Assembly (NCBI GenBank): GCA_950295325.1
Contig: OX485809.1
Span: forward strand, 27,418,144 to 27,482,143
Source of the DNA: Polytrichum commune
Taxonomy: Eukaryota > Streptophyta > Polytrichopsida > Polytrichales > Polytrichaceae
Length of the DNA: 64,000 nt
Direction of reading: 5' to 3'
Shown here: piece after piece, positions 34,462 through 46,399 of the stretch
Layout: the number at the start of each line of letters is the position of its first letter
Numbering within the stretch: the stretch's first letter is position 1
Notes under the pieces: model-generated
The model's input: the letters and a program-made list of their open reading frames with translations, nothing else
Database searches by the model: none
What the model was told of the DNA's origin: nothing
Position numbers and translations under genes: made by a program

Positions 34462-35400
34462 TTTTGGGTTTGATTGATTTGTTGGTTTGATTTATCGGTA
34501 TTTGGATTTATAAAGTGTTGTGTGGATTTCAATATTCCAATTATCTCATTGAATGCATCTTTTCGTTGTTCTCAAATCACGCTTCACTTGGTGGTCGTCA
34601 TACTCCAAAGAGAATTTAGTCCACCATCTTCTCACAATCTTAACCGCTAGTCACAAAACAATGTAGCATCCACCCACTCCAATAAAAAGTTGTTGCCTCA
34701 CACACCTCCTCCTTGTTTCCTTGAATCATAAGTATTCAATAATACTTGTTGCACACCACCCAACACACTCCAATTCATACTACCCGCATTGCATTCTTCA
34801 TTTTTGTTCACCATCTATAATGTTCACCCTCAAATGTTCACCCTCTATAAATGTTAACCCTCGGGAGTGGATCGAACTTTACATGTATAAAGGTGTTAAC
34901 AGTTAACAATTATAAAATTACTTCTTTGAACAATATGCAAATCTTAACATGTCCTAACTATAAGCAATTGTGAAGAGTAATTGTGAGAGAATATCATACA
35001 CAAAATTGCAAACCCAATCAAAACTTTATTCAATATCAAGTTTACAAATCATGGGTGAATTATGAATGTATTTCAGTCGTTAACATTTATAGAGTCAAAT
35101 TTACAAAGAAGGGAACACCGTTTTGTTAACAATTAACAGGTTTAACATTTATAGTGTGCAATATGTAGGGAGTAGAATAAAGTGAACGTTTGGAAATGGT
35201 TAACACTTATAGGTGTAACAGTAATAGAGGGTGGACTGTATGTGGAGAATTTTTTTCGCCAACCTCCTTCGTGTCACGTTCAAATAGTAAATATTATTTA
35301 ATTTACCGTAATATAAAATATAGTACACCATTTTGGTAATTATAATTGTGACGTCATAGTGATGTAAGCCCTAATTTTGTATTTTATTTTAATATTTCTA
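34462..35400 (+). other. AT-rich 3' region of the MULE with MITE-like inverted segment
   Basis: No gene. Between 34838 and 35236 the ends CACCCTCTATAAATGTTAACC and, in reverse, CAGTCCACCCTCTATTACTG form an imperfect inverted pair with repeated TTAACA words. A similar CCACCCTCTATAAATTAATG stretch lies at 40077-40096 in the CACTA element. This looks like a small MITE, perhaps mariner/pogo-like (CAGTnnnCCCTC ends, TA flanks), but only one clean end is seen at each place. Confidence 0.35.
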
Positions 35401-35539
35401 TGTTTCAAAAATCTATTAACTTTATGAATAGGGAAATGTTACTTTATTTCCACGGTAATAGAGTCCATAACTCTCCAAAGTTTCTAAAAATAGTTCAACA
35501 TTTTTCCCTCAATCCCGCGGTTATAGGTGCAATTTCTCT

Positions 35540-35638
35540 CTCATTTCATGTCTCAAATTGAGTTCTCCGCTCTTCGGTCTTCGCTCTCCGCTTTCCGCTC
35601 TCCGCTCTCCGCTCTCCGCTCGCATACTAACTTTCCCC
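35540..35638 (-). repeat. Right terminal inverted repeat of the MULE
   Basis: Pyrimidine-rich CTCTCCGCTCTCCGCTCTCCGC then GCATACTAACTTTCCCC ends at the target duplication. It is the inverted counterpart of 19300-19386. Confidence 0.75.
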
Positions 35639-35647
35639 ACGTCGTGA

Positions 35648-35826
35648 GGAATGCAGAGAAACGTTTCTTGACACACGCGTGTCACCAGAAACGCAATGTC
35701 ACGTCATAAGAAACGCAGATAAACGTCACTTGAAACATGAAATTATCGTCATTAGAAACACAATGTCGCGTCATTAGAAACAAAACTTTACGTCATCGCG
35801 GACAGGTATTGTAAGAATGAACTTAC
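35648..35826 (+). repeat. AACGTCA/GAAACGC repeat cluster, right of the MULE
   Basis: It resumes the array broken at 19299 with units such as AATGTCACGTCATAAGAAACGC, and runs up to the TNPA exon donor at 35821-35826. Confidence 0.8.
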
Positions 35827-36900
35827 CAGCGTTGATACTGCCGCTAAGGATTGGTTCCATGCGTTACCGGACTTCGACGGCCTCCCAAGTGAAATGCTCG
35901 ACATGAGTTGGGACTTCTCTTGCACTGCTGGGTCATCCTGCAATTCCACCAACCTCTCCCAATGGCGCTTGGCTATGTCGGCTGGCCTCGCGGTTCCCTC
36001 CTTGATGAGCTTATTGATTTGGTACTTCAGCCGCGTCACGCACCTCGACATCCTTTTGTTGAACCACCTCTCACTGAGTTCAGTGGTTTCACCATAGAAT
36101 TCGAACTCCGTCCGCACTCGTTCAATCAGCGCCTTCTTTGCCGCCTTTTGTTGTCCGTGCCAGCCGGGCCGCACTATTGGATCCAACTCCCGTGCAAACT
36201 TCTGCAGTTCCCTAAAAACCACTGGCTCGTGGGATCCGACCGGCACGCCATGACGATCCAGTTTGATGCGCAGCGGGTCCTTCGGAGAGAGATCATCTTC
36301 CTCCTCATATCCCTCCATGTCTTCTTCCTCCTCCATATCTTCATCATCGAATTCATCGTCATCGGCATCCTCAGCCTCCTCGGAAGATGACGACAAGCGT
36401 TGCGGTGTGTAGGAGGCAGATCCCGAGTTGCGAATGGCCGTCTTTCCCTTTGGAACTGGCGCCCGGGAGTTGGATGAGCGCCCTAGTGGTGAGGAGGTGT
36501 CCGTGTCTGCAGGGCCGCGCCATGGCAGATTAAACATGTCTTCGCTCAACTCCTGCGAGGGTCTCCTCGGTGGTGCAGGTATTTTCTTCAACACCCCTGC
36601 AGGTTTCTGGCGACTTGGCCCCGGAGACGCCCTCCCACTGGACTTGGCCGTGGGCGTAGGTTTCGGAGGGCTTCCTCCCGCCTCTCGATCCATCCACCTT
36701 GTCTCCACGCAGCGCTGGTGGTTGCCCATACTCCCGCGTGGTTTTCTGCCTTTCCGACCGTCCTCCTCCCAGTCCTCCATTTCGTGCAGCAGCGGACGCA
36801 GTGCAGCTCGGACCGCCGTCACCGACAAACAGTTCCTTCTAAGCGGCAACTTAGAAGCTCGCGGCCTCCACCCAGCGAAAAGCTCCTTGCTCTCCTTGCA
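35827..36900 (-). CDS. CACTA TNPA-like gene, Transposase_24-type exon
   Basis: The exon ends at 35827 with donor CTG|GTAAGT. It reads from a basic Pro/Ser-rich region with RASPGPSRQKPAG, through an acidic block (DADDDEFDDEDMEEEEDMEG) and HGVPVGSHEPVVFREL. It ends in a domain with RPGWHGQQKAAKKALIERVR, a helix containing SRCVTRLKYQINKLIKEG, then KRHWERLVELQDDP. The spacing of the W/L/F helices and the HWERLV region match Plant transposase Ptta/En/Spm (Transposase_24). In En/Spm the second gene product binds subterminal repeats and aids transposition. Its 5' splice site is not resolved: the phase-1 donor at 37115 does not meet an obvious partner. Confidence 0.65.
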
Positions 36901-37114
36901 TTTCTATCAGAGTGAAAAGAAAAGTACGAACCGAAAGCCGTCCACCTAACTGTCAGCGATGACAGCGTAGAACAACATTGGGGCCACGAATCCCTAAAAT
37001 TCATGCAGCCAGCCACTATGTTTAAATTTGAAATTATGAAGCAACCGGCGATTAGGTATTTGTAGTTGGTGAAGACGAAATGACGAAAAAGTTGGCTGCT
37101 TCAGGGTTTTTTAC

Positions 37115-38514
37115 CTGAACCTCTCACTCCGCTGTGCTTGCTCTCCTTGCGGCCCAACATTCGCTCATCAATGGCAATAGGTTTTAGGGCAGGGGGACTT
37201 ACGAAAGCTTTGCCGCCTTGACTAGGCGCCGCTTCCTCCGCTCCCTCCGAGTACGAGCAAGCTAGACGCTGGCGCGAGCTTCGACTCGGCTGGAAGTCCG
37301 ACTCCACATCATCCGATCGCCGCCTTCTCGCACTTGTCTTCACCGTTGGTGTCGCAACCCTTGCTAGCCCCCTTGACAATCTTGCCAATTTTCATTTTCT
37401 AGCAAAGGTTACGAGCGCTAACCCTTCGCATTCCGCCATGCTAATGGTTAGCTCCTCTTACCCCGGACCATATAGTTCATAGGAGGGAACCAACCCTCCT
37501 ACTTTGCTTTCGGGACTCACCCCTTAATCGGTAACCCATTTCCCCAATGTGGACTTCCATCCATGGAAGTCCAATCCCATGTTGATCATCGCATTGCCGG
37601 AGCAACACTACAACAACCCGAACCATACTAGGCAACTATGGCCTCACATTGGGCCAATGCCCATGGAGGCCGTGCCGTTCGGCCTCGGGTGGGTGAGGCC
37701 ACACCACCTCACCCATATAAGCCTCTAGGACTTCACGCGGGGCCCCTACCCCACCGTCAACCAACCTCTTGTCTCTCTACCAAGAGTTGGGGCCAAGTGG
37801 ACATTTTCCTTTAGCTGCTGGGCCTAGAACCGCCCAGCAGCTTCAGACCATCATAACTTCCTTGTATGATGTCTGATCATAACAACCAACCACTCCATCT
37901 TCATCTACGCTTCATGTAGATGCCGATGGACTCCTCACTTGCCCCATTCGGGCAAGTATTGAGGAAGTTATGCCTGATTGAACCTTTACAGTCCCGGGAA
38001 TCACTCCCAGGCACTGCTGTACCAGGGCGCTGTCCCGGGACAGCACCCCACTCAAATGGCCATAACTCCTAGCTCACACCTCCGATTGAGGTGTTCTTGA
38101 GCTTTCTAGAATCACCACGCCATGAGCTACGCATAACTCATGGCCTTACCCTTGTGCCTCCTAGTCTTCGTGGGTGGGAGGCGTTCCCAACGCCCGGGGC
38201 CCTCACCCACACTAGGATCACTTGGGCCCTCTCACCAACGGCGCCACAAGTCCCGGGTGTCACTCCGGGGTCCCCCTTGTGCCCATGGTGTTTCGGGCAG
38301 TCCTCATGGAGAGGTGCGCGACAGTTGGAGCAGCGGAGGATTTGATAGAAGAAACCGCGCGCGAAGGAAATAGGCCGCTCACGAAGTTTCCTTCAAATCC
38401 TGCCTCCTTCAATCGCAACGCCACCTCCCTCCTGTTTGCCGCGACCCTTGCATCACGCAGCAGCTCGTAGGGAGGAGTGACAGCATCCGCCTCCATATCT
38501 GCGTTGATCCACAT
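37115..38514 (-). pseudogene. CACTA TNPA-like gene, first exon, split by a solo LTR
   Basis: The ATG is at 38514 (MWINADMEAD). The pieces 38514-38324 and 37344-37115 join in frame after removing the LTR and one GTTGG copy, giving 140 codons plus one base before donor TCAG|GTAAAA. The segment YELLRDARVAANRREVALRLKEAG matches the conserved YExLRxxRIxxN helix near the start of many plant Ptta/En/Spm proteins. It is followed by basic (SARRRRSDD) and Ser-rich linkers. The gene faces away from the tnp2 gene, so the 38.5-40.4 kb gap should hold both promoters. Confidence 0.65.
37350..38323 (-). mobile_element. Solo LTR, family A, duplication GTTGG
   Basis: A 974-bp LTR in minus orientation with perfect GTTGG duplications at 37345-37349 and 38324-38328. 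It interrupts TNPA exon 1 between the P-T and V-K codons, and the frame is restored on excision. Confidence 0.95.
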
Positions 38515-40383
38515 GATGAAAGGGCAATAAGTGATCTCGAGTTGGGGACCCTATAAGCGTGCGCCAGTTAAATCACTCGGCGGTGATAAGGTACCTGTCC
38601 CCTACTTCCGCGGAAATTTAGAATAGTGTTTACCAACGTCATGCATAACAATACAACGTCAAAGACAAAAAGGTTTTGCTCCAAGCCACGTCAATAACAA
38701 ACAAACAACAAACCAAACCACGCCCCTCCCCGCCCCGCCCCGCCCCGCCCCGCCAAACAAAGAAACAAACAACAAACCAAACCACGCCCCTCCCCGCCCC
38801 GCCCCGCCAAACAAACAAACAAACAACAAACCAAACCCCGCCACGCCCCGCCCCGCCTCGCCTCCTGCTCCTTCTCCTTCTCCGTTTTTTTCCCCTTTAT
38901 TTCTGTTCATTGGGGTTTGGACAAGGGTTATGGGACCGTGTATGTGGCTAGAATTTCTCCCTTTGCTTTAAGAGACTTTGGAGGCTCCGTTGCTCCTTGC
39001 TTCATATTGAGAACTCAGCAGATAATTCTTTGAACTTTATTTCCAACCCAAGTGGTTTCGTTACTTTTCAAAAACATTGTAGTTGATAAGAGTAGTCTGG
39101 TTTTGACAACACATGCTTCAAAGGGTATTGAATCAGGGCTTGGGGAGTAAGAAATGACCGGTTGAAGTTGGAGACTTCAGGAGAATTACCGATTAACTTA
39201 GAGGAATCTATACAAGATTATACCTCAAATGAATGAAAGCAAAACCGGGAGATGTCAACATGTAACCAGCAGGATTTAGAATCACTAGGATCTTGATTCT
39301 TGAGCGGCTCTATATGCCCAAATAACTTTCCAGGCATTGTATTGGATGTGTTCTTAGATCCTTGTAAGACTATGCAGTTCCACTGTTAGGCTACCTGGTG
39401 ACGAGGCAAAATCTTACAACTAGAATGAATCTGATCACAACATAACATTCTTCAGCCCATGTCTAATGTTTGGTGAGGCCTGACCCATAGATTAACATTT
39501 TAGGATCAAGCTACACGAAATCCGCATCTTGCAGGGACTTTCAGTTTGAATTTAACGTTACATGGGGGGGCTTCGTCACAAGAATCTGAGGCGCAGCTAC
39601 GAGTAGCCTTGTCATTGTTTGTACTAGATTCCTGAAAGTCTCCTCAACCGATCAGATTCAACTAGAGATTAACATCAAGTTAAGTTGAGGTTCGGCTCAA
39701 TATCAACTTTGCATTCGCTGGGAGCTTGTCTAGGTGACATCTTCGTGACAAATGAGGTAGGTATGGACACTTCCAACTTCACAGACAAATGTTGACCATT
39801 GTATATATTGAATCATCAGGAATCGTGATCACATTCAGATAGCATTTGTGCGTAGATTGATTTGCGTGGGAAGGCTCTGATTCGGAGTTGAATTGCGAAT
39901 ATTGGTGTTTATATTTTGAGCATGTTCATGTGCTATAATGCTATGCTTTCAGGAAAACCTCTGTTGGGGTTCAAGTGCATGTATGCTTCACTTTTCATTT
40001 TTCAATGAGTCACGCTACCTTTCCCCATTCTTCTTCACTGATTTTTTGGTCAAAAGAAGGAACATTCTAGTACAATCCACCCTCTATAAATTAATGTTAC
40101 ACCTATAAGTGTTAATTAACCCTCTCTAAATGTACAGAAGAGATGCCGTCATACGTCAGTAGTGACGTTGTTTTGCGTCCTCGGAAACGCGATGTAATAT
40201 ACTGTAACGTCAATCGTGACGTTAGTTTGCGTCATCGGAAATTCAATATAACATACTGTAACGTCTTCTAAAACGCGTTCTGCCGTCATTTTAAACGGTG
40301 TTTAACGTAATCCATACACGCGTATGAACATCAGTAAACGTATGAAGCCAAATTCCTAACCTCTCTCTGGCTTCCGTGCAGAA
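38515..40383 (+). promoter_or_regulatory. Divergent intergenic region between the two CACTA genes
   Basis: It holds a simple-sequence block (38697-38870), then about 1.1 kb of ordinary AT-rich DNA with no gene (38880-40070), then a CCACCCTCTATAAATTAATG stretch and a cluster of AACGTC/AACGC repeats (40140-40350) just before the tnp2 ATG. A bidirectional promoter is expected here from gene layout. I cannot point to a sure TATA box. Confidence 0.45.
38697..38870 (+). repeat. (CCCCG)n and (AAAC)n compound simple repeat
   Basis: Three alternating blocks of AAACAAACAACAAACC and CCCCGCCCCGCC repeat, lying in the shared promoter region. The open frame across it is an artefact. Confidence 0.9.
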
Positions 40384-41180
40384 ATGGTGATTTCGAATAG
40401 AAAACGCAAATGGAGATCGACTGAGGAAATCATTCACCATCATGAACTTCAATTCGCTGCAAGTAGGGATGTCCCTATAACAAGGTGGTCATGCCCATGC
40501 ATGTACTGTCATGGAGGCCGACGTTTGTCTGTGCGCACAATAACAAGGCATCTCAAATCTTATGGACGCGACCAATTTCTATACCGCTCCATGATTGGTG
40601 GGGATCCTCCAGGGGGGTACCCGGAGCATGGAGCATGGTACTACAGCGACGAGGAATGGACGGTAGACAACCAATGCTGCGACAATCAATATTTTGAGAA
40701 AATCGTACCTGACGACGCAGACTGTGATCCGTGTGGCCACCACGACGTCCAAAAACAGTTTGAGGACGCTCTGCGAACCGTAGAAGAGTTACAAGAGATG
40801 ACGCAAGATTCCGAGAATATGCCGAATGAGGACATCGATGAGACAGAGTTTGCAGATAGCACAATCGAGGCTTTGGAGTTACTATATTCGCAGGCCTCAC
40901 ATCCAGTGTATCCAGGTAGTTCTGTGAGCCTAATATCAGCAGTGGTTGTATTGATGACATTGTGCACGACGCATGGGGTGAGCAACGCATTTGCAACTGA
41001 GCTACTCCACTATCTGTCGGGGGAGCTGCTACCACAAGGAAACGTCTTGCCTGCGAAGCATTACACAGCGAAGAGGATGCTGCAGGCACTTGGACTAGCA
41101 TACAATATTATACATGCGTGTCCGTCAGGATGTGTTTTATTTCGGGGTGAGCACAAGGACCTCGAATCATGTCCCCAGTG

Positions 41181-42152
41181 TGTCGCGCACCTCTCCATGA
41201 GGAGTGCCCGAAACACCATGGGCACAAGGGGGACCCCATAGTGACACCCGGGACTTGTGGCGCCGTTGGTGAGAGGGCCCAAGTGATCCTAGTGTGGGTG
41301 AGGTCCCCGGGCGTTGGGAACGCCTCCCATCCACGGAGACTAGGAGGCACAAGGGTAAGGCCATGAGCTATGCGTAGCTCATGGCGTGGTGATTCTAGAA
41401 TGCTCAAGAACACCTCAATCGGAGGTGTGAGCTAGGAGTTATGGCCATTTGAGTGGGGCGCTGTCCCGGGACAGCGCCCTGCTACAGCAGTGCCTGGGAG
41501 TGATTCCCGGGACTGCCAAGGTTCAAACAGGCATAACTTCCTCACCACTTGCCCGAATGGGGCAAGTGAGGAGTCCATCGGCATCTACGTGAAGCGTAGA
41601 TGAAGATGGAGTGGTTGGTTGCTGGAATCAGACATCATACAAGGAAGTTATGATGGTCTGAAGCTGCTGGGGGCTTCTAGGCCCAGCGGCTAAGGGAAAA
41701 TGTCCACTTGGCCCCAACTCTTGGTAGAGAGACAAGAGGTTGGTTGACGGTGGGGTAGGGGCCCCGCGTGAAGTCCTAGAGGCTTATATGGGTGAGGTGG
41801 TGTGGCCTCACCCACCCGAGGCCGAACGGCAAGGCCTCCATGGGCTTTGGCCTATTGTGAGGCCATAGTTGCCTAGTATGCTTCGGGTTGTTGTAGTGTT
41901 GCTCCAGCAACGCTATGATCAACATAGGATTGTACTTCCATGGATGGAAGTCCACATTGGGGAAATGGGTTACCGATTAAGGGGTGAGTCCCGAAAGCAA
42001 AGTAGGAGGGTTGGTTCCCTCCTATGAACTATTGGTCCGGGGTAAGAGGAGCTATCCATTAGCATGGCGGAATGCGAATGGTTAGTGCTCGTAACCTTTG
42101 CTAGAAATGAAAATTGGCAAGATTGTTAAGGGACCTAGCAAGGGTTGCGACA
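41181..42152 (+). mobile_element. Solo LTR, family A, duplication CAGTG
   Basis: A 972-bp plus-orientation LTR with perfect CAGTG duplications at 41176-41180 and 42153-42157. It splits the conserved Cys-x2-Cys region of tnp2 (SCPQ|CGKSRY), which is rejoined in frame on excision. Confidence 0.95.
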
Positions 42153-43073
42153 CAGTGCGGGAAAAGCAGATACCGAGAAGGTACGAAGACAACGCCGATG
42201 AAGGTTGTTCGGCACTTCCCTCTCACTCCGAGGTTGAGGCGCATGTACAGCTCTCCTACAATTGCGAGGCTTCTGAAATGGCATTCGGAGCGAGAGGTGG
42301 GCATGAAGGATGATGGGGAAATCAGGATGGAAACCGTCATCGACAGTCCCGCTTGGAAACACATCGGAGTCATAGACCCCACGTTCGAGGCGGAAAAACG
42401 CAACGTGCGAATGGCACTGTCGCTTGATGGCATGAACCCTTTTTCGGTTCGGAGCACCTCACATTCAACGTGGCCTGTCCTCTTGGTTATCTACAACCTC
42501 CCACCGTGGTTGCTCACAAAACGGTTTTTCATCGTGATGAGTATTTTAATTTCGGGCAAAGAGTCACCAACAGACAAGAATATAGATGTTTTCATATCGC
42601 CTTTGGTGGAAGAATTGCAGGAGCTATGGGAAGGCGTACCAGCCATAGACGCTTCAGTAGATGGTGCAGATAGGAGATTTACTCTTCGTGGCATCCTTTT
42701 ATGGACAATTTCGGATTTTCCCGCTTATGGCTTGATTTCTAGACAACAAACTAAGGGCTACAAAGCTTGCCCCATATGCGGTCCTAACATTGTTTCTAGA
42801 AGCGCCAGGGGCCCCAAGAAAGACAAAATAGTGTACGTAGGTGCACGCCAACGTCTTCCGGAGGACCATGTGTTCCGTTCAGATCTGCGCTTCAACGGGC
42901 TTGAAGAGAAAGGGGTTTCCAATTCGAGGATGAATGGCGAAGACGTTCTGCGGTTCGCACAAGAAAGAGACACATACCTTGCCTCAGGAGGAAGGGCGGA
43001 GGGCCCACACGATCCTGTGAGGACGCACGGAGTGAAGAGACTTTCAGTGTTTTTCTCTTTTCCGTATTGGAAG

Positions 43074-43457
43074 GTGTGTGCCCTCACTTACAACTAATTC
43101 ACATGCATTAACGTCCACAAAAGCGTTGAGCGCAAATTGTGTTACCCAGCGTCAAAGTGAACGCAGTGTGACATAGAATTCTGTTACCCGGCGTCAAAGT
43201 AAACGCAGTGTAACATCGAATCATGCTACACCGTGTCATTCGAAACGCAAAGTAACGTAAAACTGTGTTAACTACCCTTGTCACTACGAAATGTCGATAT
43301 GAATGCAGTGTAACGTAAAATTGAGGTAACCAGCGTCCCAGTAAACGTAAGCGAAAGAACGTTGAACGCAAAGTCATATTCAAGTGGCGTTAGTTTTGAC
43401 AATCCTTGGGATATATACAAATGAGGAGTTTCGACCATGGTGTTCAATGTGGTGCAG
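43074..43457 (+). other. tnp2 intron 1 with repeated AACGTAA/GTCAAAGT motifs
   Basis: A GTGTGT donor and GTGCAG acceptor bound a 384-bp intron. It contains several short direct repeats (GTTACCCAGCGTCAAAGTGAACGCAGTGTAACAT, twice). A CACTACGAAATGTCGATATGAATGCAG stretch duplicates the start of exon 3 (44095-44125), so part of the intron seems to derive from coding DNA. Confidence 0.7.
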
Positions 43458-45749
43458 GATTTGCTCATCAGACATACACTGGACGTCATGCATTGCGAGA
43501 AAAACCTTTGTGAAAATATAATAAAGACTTTGTTTGGGGAGACTGATTTTCCACGAGGACACCTGGACTTCAAAGATATGGGAGTCAGGTCTGACCTATG
43601 GTTGAGACAAACACAGGGTACAGACAGCCGGCAATTCATGCCACATGCACCTTATGTTCTCCTTCCGCGAGCGAAGACGGACATGCTTGGCGTAATAGGA
43701 TCAACGAAGGTGCCACAAAATTATGCTGGCGCAATTTACAAAAGGGTTTCTGAAGGAAGACTGAGATTTCTTAAATCCCATGACTTTCACGTCCTCATGC
43801 AACAGGTATTGTAAATTCACGTTTACTTTGCGCCACTTTGCTATCAGAATTATTGAATGTGTGTATGCTATAGACTTACCAGGCGGATGCTCCATTGCGT
43901 CAATGGAAACGTAAGGTTAACGTCAAAGCACGTTTCTTCATGTTAAGTGAAACGTGATGAAACGCATTGTAACGTTACTTGAAACGCAGAGTAACGTCAT
44001 GCGAAACGAGTATGGTACATGAACAAAATATGAATTCCATATTGCTGCAAAATAAGCATAAGGCGCTTGCATTTGCAGATACTACCCTTGTCACTGCGGA
44101 ATGTCGATATGAATGCAGATGTTCGGACCTGTATCATGAGGGTCAGCATGGTATTTAGACGCTTGTGCAATCGCACGGTCAACGCGTCTAAAGAACAAGA
44201 GTATGTCGAAGACGCATCGGTGACGCTTTGTATGATTGAGCGTGAGTTCCCTCTAGGATCAATGGTCATCATGACGCACCTTCTTGTGCATCTCATGGAG
44301 GAGCTCTTCCTATGCGGCCCAGTTCAAAACCGCTGGATGTACCCAATGGAGCGATATATGAAGACCCTTAAGGATTATGTACGTTCGTACGCTAGGCCAG
44401 AGGGTTGCATGGCCGAGGCATATTCTATGGAAGAAACACTTGGATTCTGTTCAGAGTATATGGAACGTTACGGCGCTACATCCCGAAGAGTGTGGGATGC
44501 AAACGAAGACCAGGCAATGCACGATGAAATGGTGGAGGGCAAGGGTATAAGGCGAGTGATGTCCCGCACTCTTCGTGACTGGATTCACAACTTCGTAGTC
44601 ACAAACGCTGCCACACTTCAGCACTACAGAAGGTGCCAAGTTATGCCCTCATATGCGCACTTGAATTTGTAACGTATAGGTTAACGTCCGTAAACATGTG
44701 TTAACATCATTGGAAACATGGGTTAACGTCATTGGAAACATGGGTTAACATGTACGTCACCGAATTCTACGTTAAAATGCGTTAAAATGCGTCACGTTGT
44801 ACACTGTCTCCCTCTAGTCTTACGTAGAAGCTCTTTGACTTCTGTTCATGATTGCACGCACCACTAATGCTAATTGCACACTCCAGGGCGTACGAGGTGG
44901 AGCAGAAGTCGAGGGTCACACTATGCCGCCAGAGAAATCGTGGAAGACCTGGGCGAAGGAGACTGAAGCCCTCTGACATGCCTTCACAGCTAAGGGCTTT
45001 GCAACCATTTCCGGATTGGTTGACAGTAGCGGTCGACACCCATCGTTCGGCTGGCTCAAGGAGCATCGACCAAACCACGTATGATTTGTCCAGGCCTCCC
45101 TCGCTGAATGCAACTGCTTATCGGTCAATGAAGGCTTATGGCATGCACTTCCGTTGCCGCTCAGTTGAAGCTTCAAGCACCACTATGGACAGTGGAGTGC
45201 ACGCAACCTTCACTGACGATGCAGGGGCAGTGACGGAGGAGTACGTGGGCCATGTTGAAGAAATACTCGAATTAGACTACAGGCGCATGTGCGTCGTAGT
45301 TCTTGTTTGTTCATGGGTTAAAGGAAGAATAGGAGGTGCTGCAGCAACAATGAAGCGGGATGAACACAGGTTTCTTTCCATGAATTTCGCAGATCACTAC
45401 AAAGTACCTTTGGGTCCCCAGTCGTTTGCGTTCCCCATTCACGTACAGCAAGTGTTTTTTTGTCGCCGACGAGGGGCCGTGGAAAGTGGTGTGCAAGGTT
45501 GAAGTTCGAGGCAGCCGTGGAGGTCGCGCATTTGCTGAAGAACATGACGATGCAGATGCACAAATCTCCGGCCCGGTTTCATCACGTGCCAATAACATAG
45601 ACAGGCGTAGAACAGAACCTTCACAAGTGGAGGACTTCGTTCGCCACGGGTCTTTCGTAGAAGGGCACGTGGAGGAGGCAGTAGCAGCGGATGCTCACGA
45701 TGAGGAATCGGACCACCTCCTCGGCGATTCCTCAGATAGTGAGCAATGA

Positions 45750-46399
45750 TATGAGGAGTAGCGTTTCAAATGACGTTACATGATGTTTCAAATAACGCAG
45801 TTTAACACGTCTTCCATTTCTGTGAAATGTTTTTTATGACATCCATAAACGCAATTTATGATTAAGCAACGTCAACAATGACGCGTTCACGTTAGCTATA
45901 TGATTACGTTTCTTGAAACACAGTTTAACGCAATTTATGTCACTTTAAACGCGGGCGTCACTATTGACACCCCCTAGGATGTTGACTAGGTCAAACCCTA
46001 GCTGCCACGTCAGCCATAGCCTCCACGCACATGTGACACGTCAGCTATATGATTACGTTTCTTGAAACACAGTTCAACGCAATTTTTGTCACTTTAAACG
46101 CGCACGTCAGTATTGACACCCCCTAGGATGTTGACCAGGTCAAACCCTAATCGCCACGTCAGCCATAGCCTCCACGCACATGTGACACGTCAGCTATATG
46201 ATTACGTTTCTTGAAACACAGTTCAACGCAATTTTTGTCACTTTAAACGCGCACGTCAGTATTGACACCCCCTAGGATGTTGACCAGGTCAAACCCTAGT
46301 CGCCACGTCAGCCATAGCCTCCATGCACATGTGACACGTCAGCTATGTGATTACGTTTCTTGAAACATCGGTTGACGCGTTTTTATGTCACTGGAAACG
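45750..46399 (+). repeat. 149-bp tandem repeat at the CACTA right side
   Basis: The landmark TGATTACGTTTCTTGAAACA starts near 45901, 46050, 46199 and 46348, exactly 149 bp apart. Each unit holds TTGACACCCCCTAGGATGTTGAC and GCCACGTCAGCCATAGCCTCCA. The array is cut at 46399 by a 2.7-kb insertion and continues at 49145. Confidence 0.9.

Larger units (their letters stand above)
19300..35638 (-). mobile_element. 16.3-kb MULE (Mutator-like) transposon, duplication ACGTCGTGA
   Basis: Perfect 9-bp duplications ACGTCGTGA flank it (19291-19299 and 35639-35647); nine bases is the Mutator superfamily hallmark. The ends start GGGACGAGACTTGTATG (left) and, read inward from the right, GGGGAAAGTTAGTATG. Both then run into a GAGCGGAGAGCGGAGAG-rich stretch and retain weak inverted similarity for about 200 bp (a CCTATTTCCGTGGAA-type block near 19489 and 35443). 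It carries a SWIM-containing transposase (-) at the left and an eight-exon ParB/methyltransferase-like gene (+) at the right, with a 170-bp tandem array between. It lies in a TNPA gene intron. Confidence 0.88.
40384..45749 (+). pseudogene. CACTA tnp2-type transposase, broken by a solo LTR and a 1-bp frameshift
   Basis: Exons are 40384-43073 (interrupted by an LTR), 43458-43805, 44079-44668 and 44887-45749. All introns are GT-AG with matching phases; the product is about 970 residues. The N-terminal region has WSCPCMYCHGGRR and HACPSGCVLFRGEHKD. The Transposase_21/tnp2 core has MALSLDGMNPF, STWPVLLVIYNLPPWL, IDVFISPLVEELQELW and LWTISDFPAYG, then LDVMHCEKNLCENI. A DUF4218-type region has MTHLLVHLMEELFLCGPVQNRWMYPMERYM and RPEGCMAEAYSMEETLGFCS. 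The end (HVQQVFF...DEGPWKVV) is DUF4216-like with an acidic tail. Two lesions prevent expression: the LTR in exon 1 and a T7 run at 45455-45461, where six T would keep frame. The second might be a sequencing error. In this family tnp2 is the cutting enzyme. Confidence 0.9.

Noticed and set aside
38659-38951. ORFs across the CCCCG/AAAC simple repeat
   Set aside because: Low-complexity translation without any domain.
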